This document shows, one piece after another, positions 58,302 to 64,000 of a stretch of 64,000 bases of DNA. Position 1 is the stretch's first letter. Each line of letters starts with the position of its first letter. Source of the stretch: Gordionus sp. m RMFG-2023 (taxonomy: Eukaryota; Nematomorpha; Gordioida; Chordodea; Parachordodidae); the NCBI RefSeq assembly GCF_954871325.1, contig NC_088777.1, forward strand, positions 50,755,366 to 50,819,365, written 5' to 3'. The position numbers were made by a program, and so were the translations under genes. Below the pieces are notes generated by a model. It had not been told where the DNA came from and did not search any database. It was given only the letters and a program-made list of their open reading frames with translations.

Positions 58302-58541
58302 TCAAGTATGTAATAAAAGGTTTCCTAAATTAAAATGATTTATAGATAAAATTACTTTGGTTATCCTCATATAATTGAAAAATTTAACCTTATTTTTTAA
58401 GAATTTAGGAAAGAGAATGTAAAATTCGCCCTCTTTTCTTTTATTAATATTAAGATTGTTCTCCTCCTCTTCAATATTATTTTGTATAAGAGAAATAATA
58501 TGGCGGCTCTCATTTTGTGAATTAATATAATCGCTTAGCAC
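58302..58541 (-). CDS. Harbinger transposase, first exon
   Basis: Starts MLSDYINSQNESRHIISLIQ and contains KRKEGEFYILFPKFLKNKVK, FFNYMRITK, the typical opening of HARBI1-like transposases (GEFHTLFPELLxDExKFFNYFRM). The start is about 78 bases inside the right terminal repeat, the normal spacing. The next exon is at 58,223. Confidence 0.8.
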   Translation of the reverse strand: MLSDYINSQNESRHIISLIQNNIEEEENNLNINKRKEGEFYILFPKFLKNKVKFFNYMRITKVILSINHFNLGNLLLHT

Positions 58542-58899
58542 TATGAATGTAAATCGCTACGATCGATCCAGCTGATCAGTCGCTGCGAAATCGCGATCGC
58601 TCTCACTATGAATTCAGGGTTTAGCGTCGTTAAAAGCAAATTAGCTGGACCCGCCTTTGGTAACATATAGTGATTATTCTCATGTTAAAAACTACCATTA
58701 AATTGATAACTTGCTTCCTTATTATCTCGATGATCCAGTAATTCTTTAATAAAGTTTGCATCAGATATAGGAATAAATTAGGCTCTCGTTTAAGTTTTAA
58801 TGATTAGTGTAACCAAAATGGCGTCCTTATCTGATTTGCAATGATGTACACTTTTAATGAATGAATCCTCAGTCTAGGTATTATGTCATTGGGCTCAAT

Positions 58900-61740
58900 A
58901 CAGTGTAAATTTCTTACTAAGGTTGCCCAAACCAGTTTTATCAACTATTTATAATTTTGGGGAAAATTGTTAAAAACAGTACTTTTATGCATTACTACTT
59001 TTACGTAATATCATAATTCATTGAATCTCTGATCCAGATAATGAAGAATGTGATGTGTACAATGAGGACTTTTTTATATTTATAATGAAAAAATTTACTA
59101 CTTACAATTTTAGATATTTTAAAACAATCATTTTTTTCAAACTTCAATCAATAGTTTATAGATAAAATCTACTTTTAGAATACATTAACAGTCAATCTTG
59201 TGAGAAAATTAATTCATCCAGTTTTAATAAAAAATAATTTATTTATATAATAAAAAATTCCATCAAAATCAAACAATATAACTGGCATATTAAATTTGTG
59301 AGGATGCAATAGTGATGCTGTTAAAGCAGTCTAATTTAATTAACAATACCATCAAAAATGAAAATCATCTCAAGTAAACATTAGGAATTTAGAATCCCAT
59401 ATATAAGTTTGGGGTAATAAATATTTTCACTAGTACAACCTGATGAAAGAAAAATTAAATAACAAATGCAACTTAAGAAGATGTCTATAAATGTATTATA
59501 AAAAGTGAATATATTTTGTAAAGTACAAATAAATTTTCCTCAATAATGTAAGATTAAAAAATAAAGATTATTTAACAATTTAAAATCTCTATAATCTTTC
59601 AAATGCTAAAAATTGGAACTTGAATTTTATTGACCATAAAAATAACATAGGATTAGATTCAAAATCTTCAAATTATTTATTAAATATAATATATATATAA
59701 AATAAAATTGGTAATAATCTTCATGTTGAGCTGATTTCTATGTTAGACATCACAAACTATATTGCCATAGGTATTCTATAAAATAAATTCATTATAAAGA
59801 ATATTAAAAATATTTCAGTGGTAGCCTATTCTTCATTATATCAGACTCGTCATAAATATTCATCATTTAATTAAATTCATACCTAATCCAAAAATTCATC
59901 ATAATATATTCAATAATATCCTTAAGTGTTTTGATTGACAATTCTAAAAAATTAATTATTTTGGGATTTAAAATTATTTAAATAAAATACTACATGTTCA
60001 AATAAATCTTCAGACAAGCATTTATTTTTTCATATATTTGATTTTATTAAGTACAGAATAGGAGCTGCACATCAGCTTTCTGATCTATAGATAAAAAAAA
60101 ATTATAACATAAGGCTATAAATAATATTCTCAGATAATATAATTTTATCAAATGAATAGATTTGTCATCAATGGCCAACATATTTAATCAAATTTGTGTG
60201 TATGAATTTAATTTATAGTTAATTAAAGAAATTTACCGATATATAATTATTTCATCAGATATGTATGTAATCCATTGTTTTATTTCTTATATTACATGCT
60301 TGAATTTGATGTGAAGGATCTTTTTTTTCGTTTTCTTTGAATCTAGAAACAAAAAATATTAAGATGCATTTTCTAAAATATATCAGACAAATGCCTCGTT
60401 TCAAATCTTATTTGATCAGATAAATGATAGTCATCATGTAAAATTTTTATACCTTGATAATATCCAAGTAAGAAAATTAAACCCATTATCCTGTTTTCTG
60501 CAATAAAATATATAAAAAATTTAAAAGGCATCTAAAATTATATATATATTATCAGACAAATGCCTCGTTTAACATCTTATTTGATCAGTTAGATAAATGA
60601 ATTGTCATCATATAAAAATTATTTATATTTACGTGGTTGAAATTGGATATTTTAAAACTAGTAAAACTAGGAATATATGAAGGAAGGAGGAAATGAAAGT
60701 ATGAATAGATGAAAGGAAATAAATTAAAAGAAATATTAAATATAACAAATTAACAAAAATATTAATTTTTAAAATATCTACTGAAAAAATATTAAGATAA
60801 TATGTTTATATAAATTTTTTTTGCATATTAATTACATATTTAATTTTTTAATATAATATAAATTTTAATTACCTTTTAATACTAAGAAAATTCATATATA
60901 TAATAGGAATATTAAATTAAATATTTGATCCTTCCATATTATAAGATAAATTACATATTTATTGATTCTAAAATTTCAAGAAATGTGTAGTAACTTATTT
61001 AAAAGCAAGATATCATGGAGGTCATCAGATATATTTCACTCAGATACAGGAATTTCTCTGTATAATAGTTTAAAAAAGATTCCATCCTCACCCCCCCCCC
61101 CTTCAAATGATGTTATTTACTCTTCTCACTGTACTAATATTGATTTACTAAAAGAATCTATTATTATAGTTTTTTCAATTATATAGTATTAATGTTTTTT
61201 TTTCGTTTTTCAATTATTTATTAAAGCGGTCTCATGTTAATTTATTTTATTTATATCAAATAGTCTTTATTAAGAAAAATAGTGTTTTACAATCTCAGTA
61301 AGTTCCAAAAAGTAATTCAAAAATTTTTATATATTATTTTTTCAAAGGGGCTTGAGCACCTCTGTACCCCCCCCCCCTCCACTAGTGACACTCTTAATAT
61401 TTTTTTATAAATCTTCCTATTACATTTTCTTATATTAACGCATAAATTCTAAATAATACCATTTGATTCATCACGTTTTCTTTTTGATATAATTTACATT
61501 TGATTATTTGTTTTACTATATAAATCGTTGTTCACGTTTGATTCGTATATAAAATATAGTTGTACTGAGCTAACCTCTACCTTAAATTACAACATATAAT
61601 TGAAACATAATAAAAATGAAATATATTAAGATAATATTCAAATAATATATATTTTTTCAGACTTTCAAATTATATTTAATATATAAATATACATATCTAT
61701 AGAAAATATATTATATTTTATGAAATAAAAAAATCCAATT
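58900..61740. other. Non-coding AT-rich stretch
   Basis: No gene supported. A phrase 'atcagacaaatgcctcgttt' followed by 'atcttatttgatcag' and 'gataaatga...gtcatcat' occurs at about 60,384 and again at 60,550, a local duplication. C-runs lie at 61,091-61,100 and 61,369-61,378. Confidence 0.5.
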
Positions 61741-62610
61741 AAGAAGAAAAAACTAACAAGTCAAATCTGGGCAGAGACTAGAACGTTCCACTAAAGAAGG
61801 TATATTTGAGACTCTCAAAACTCTATTAATAATTAAATAAATAACTTAGTGCCTGGGTACTAAGGCAGCGATTATGAAGAGGGTGGATATGGATGTCACA
61901 AAAAGCATATCCATTGGTGTTACAATTTCACAACTTAATCCCAGACCAATAACAACTCGAAGCTATTCGTTCGCAAGAGACGTCGATTATAACTAGATAT
62001 TGTATCATTCATATTATCTGTTGACTCTGGGTTGGATTTACGTATGGAAAAAATAATGGAGATAACATTTAAATAACATTCGAGTGTAAGTATTCAATGG
62101 TATGTTGTATTAATGGTAAATTAAGATAGAATTAGGATATAGCTGGTTGGAGTGTTTCCACTTCCGGTGTATAAGGCTGCAATATGAGTTTAATCAATAT
62201 TAGGGTCTCCAAGAGTATAATAAAATCTTACAGCTGAGGATAGGAAAGCTGAAACGTTGACGTTTGGTAGAAGGGCATCTTGATTCCAAGTATGGGATAA
62301 GAATTCATTCTGTAGCCTATTATAAAGAATTTGGGTACCTTATCTCTGCTAGGACCGTGGATTCCAGCATGGAATATTACATACTCAGAGGTTAGCTCTA
62401 AACATAATTAAGTGCAATCATCTCAACTTTATACTTTTGTGATCAAGCGAGACACATATTGAACATACTCTACTTGGAATAATCTTAGACTATTTTGCTT
62501 CCAATTATAACGTTAGCGTTTCATAAAAGTCAGCAAAAATTAATGATATAAAAAGTAACACGAATTAAGATGCGCTGAAGTTAGAGGATCAGTCACCAAA
62601 GCTAAGCATT
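61740..62610. other. Less AT-rich block, unrecognised
   Basis: Homopolymer runs are fewer and GC is higher here than on either side ('ggcagcgattatgaagagggtgg', 'cagctgaggataggaaagctgaaacg'). No open frame or domain is recognisable on either strand. It may be an eroded transposon or an old pseudogene. Confidence 0.3.
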
Positions 62611-64000
62611 AGTGCTTTTGGATAAATAATTCCAAATTTTCTTTAATTAAATTTATATTATACTAATTTATAATTATAATATATCTAGCAATTGTCATAG
62701 TTGAATATCAATGATATATTATCATATGTGTAAACATTTGTAAAATCATAGTGTGTAGGAATTATTAAATTATATTTATAAAATTGCAATTTTTTAGTTA
62801 GTTTTATTTTATATAATTTTATTTTTAGTAAAAATTATGATTTCCAAGCCTGATTATGGTAATTATAATTTTTATAAAATTTTTTAAATTATTAGTATTT
62901 CCGATTAGTAGCTTCCCCCTAAAAGGGAAGCAAATTGAAATGTAAAAATTAATTAATTTTTACCCTTGAATTTAAAATTATTTTTCTCTTCCTTTATATT
63001 TAAATAAAGATTATCGATTTAATAAAAGATTACTAATAATTTTGTGTGATTTTGTTGGGAGTATATTCGAGGAAGGTGGACAACCAATAGTAATAGTATC
63101 TTTTAAATAAATTTCGAGGAGGACAAAAAAATTGATGAAGGTAAGGAATGTAAAATATTTGGGATGAATAAAATAAATTATAGATAAATGCCTGATGAGT
63201 AGGGTAAATGTTTTAATATTATCTTTCATTCTATTGAATTTGGCTAGAAATTCATCTCAATATTATACTTACACCCCTAAAGGGTGACTGACACCTGATG
63301 AGTAAGATTAGTTTTGTAAACTATAATAAAAATTATCTGGGTGAAAGTCTAAATTTAACGGGGCATAGAATTCATTTTTATTTGGATTAAATGTTCCCCA
63401 TTATGGCAGTTTGCTGGTATTATGATCTAATAAGTATCAGCTGGAGAACTATTGTCGCGATACCAAATATTCAATTTAAGATTACTTAAAAAAGTGGACT
63501 TTCTCTAAAATAAGTTTGTCCAACTTTTATCAATTTCAAGTAATACTAAAAATACTTTCATTGATTAAAATGCAAAATCTAAATAAAGAGTTTTATTTAT
63601 TTCATAATAAAGTACGAATTTGGAATACTTAAAAAAAATATTAATCGTAATTATATATATAAATATTCGTTAATTAGAATGAAATGTTAAATTTTATGAT
63701 TCAAGAAACAAATTAAATGCAAAAATAAATAATTTAATAAACTTGTAACGACTGATGCCCAAACATTTGATATGGAAAAAGGAATCAATCCAAGTTAACT
63801 TTAGAATGCTTATATTGTATTCAGGAGGGTAACAAGCGGGGAAGGGGGGGGCGTTAGCCAGCTGGGGGTAGGAAAGAATGATATGTACGCCCCCCCCCCC
63901 AACGGTGGCAAGAATTTTTAAAAAATATAAGAGGGTTTTATTAATTGTGAATTGCAAAGTATTCTATTTCAAATAGATTATATTCTATTCTAAAAGTTAG
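62610..64000. other. Non-coding AT-rich stretch to window end
   Basis: No gene supported. A small hairpin 'cttccccctaaaagggaag' lies at 62,912. C/G runs occur at 63,845-63,901. Confidence 0.5.

Larger units (their letters stand above)
55855..58619. mobile_element. PIF/Harbinger DNA transposon
   Basis: About 2.77 kb. Terminal inverted repeats are CCCTGAATTCATAGTG and CACTATGAATTCAGGG, followed inward by CGCGATTGCGAT-type motifs at both ends ('gcgattgcgattgcgat' left, 'gcgaaatcgcgatcgc' right). Flanking TTTA on both sides contains the TTA duplication expected of the superfamily. It encodes an accessory MADF-like protein on + and the N-terminal part of a HARBI1-like transposase on -. The catalytic DDE region is missing; in its place is a hAT fragment. 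It could therefore not mobilise itself. Confidence 0.92.
55801..58891. mobile_element. 9-bp-duplication element (copy 3), split by a Harbinger transposon
   Basis: Ends are CAATGACATATATAATACC and GGTATTATGTCATTG. Flanks are AGGCTCAAT (55,792-55,800) and GGCTCAAT (58,892-58,899), i.e. 8 perfect bases, or 9 with one change. Taking out 55,855-58,619 leaves about 325 bp, the same size and content as copy 1 but in the opposite orientation ('ttaaaagcaaattagctgg' at 58,632). It predates the Harbinger insertion. Confidence 0.85.

Noticed and set aside
1-64000. tRNA, rRNA, CRISPR or bacterial operon features
   Set aside because: I saw no cloverleaf with conserved TTC-loop, no rRNA core and no spaced direct-repeat array; the tandem arrays found have adjoining units without unique spacers.
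1-64000. Retrovirus-like, LTR, Polinton or LINE elements
   Set aside because: No reverse transcriptase, integrase, capsid or long direct terminal repeats were recognised; the identified elements are DNA transposons and their short relatives.

Overview
The window is strongly AT-rich animal DNA with low gene density, short GT/AG introns, long homopolymer and microsatellite runs, and many DNA-transposon fossils. A spliced RIPOR/FAM65 gene (a family known from animals) and a rhodopsin-like seven-helix receptor point to an invertebrate metazoan. I cannot name the species. I saw no operons, CRISPR array, rRNA or convincing tRNA, and I recognised no virus-derived element.

Layout. 1-3,900: relics of a duplicated receptor locus (two upstream paralogous flanks and one decayed receptor copy), a Harbinger transposase scrap and hAT-type short elements. 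5,895-6,121: a short hAT-type element in the 5' flank of the intact receptor. 6,409-7,806: the one intact intronless gene, a 465-residue GPCR lacking the usual DRY motif. 7,810-30,920: essentially non-coding and AT-rich, holding a (GAAGA)n array, a hAT transposase relic, a palindromic 325-bp element with a 9-bp target duplication, an 865-bp hAT-type element with a perfect 8-bp duplication, several GGCC-rich short elements and a BED-type hAT relic.

30,923-46,634: a RIPOR (Rho family-interacting cell polarization regulator) homologue on the + strand in about 20 exons. A long disordered N-terminal exon is followed by the helical segment and globular PL48-like domain, then a disordered middle, then an ARM/HEAT-like C-terminal domain. 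Intron phases agree across nearly all junctions. Its introns hold two (GGAA)n tracts, four transposon insertions or remnants, a 62-bp tandem repeat and a GC-richer block of unknown origin. One hAT-type insertion (37,624-38,000) lies at or inside coding sequence.

46,640-64,000: mostly transposon graveyard. A hAT element with an 8-bp duplication (49,573-55,244) contains a 3.5-kb element with a 9-bp duplication, which itself contains a 1.1-kb insertion. Next to it, a second 9-bp-duplication element (55,801-58,891) contains a PIF/Harbinger transposon (55,855-58,619), which itself contains a hAT fragment. A decayed echo of the last RIPOR exon lies at about 48,500. The two host genes are unrelated in function as far as can be seen.
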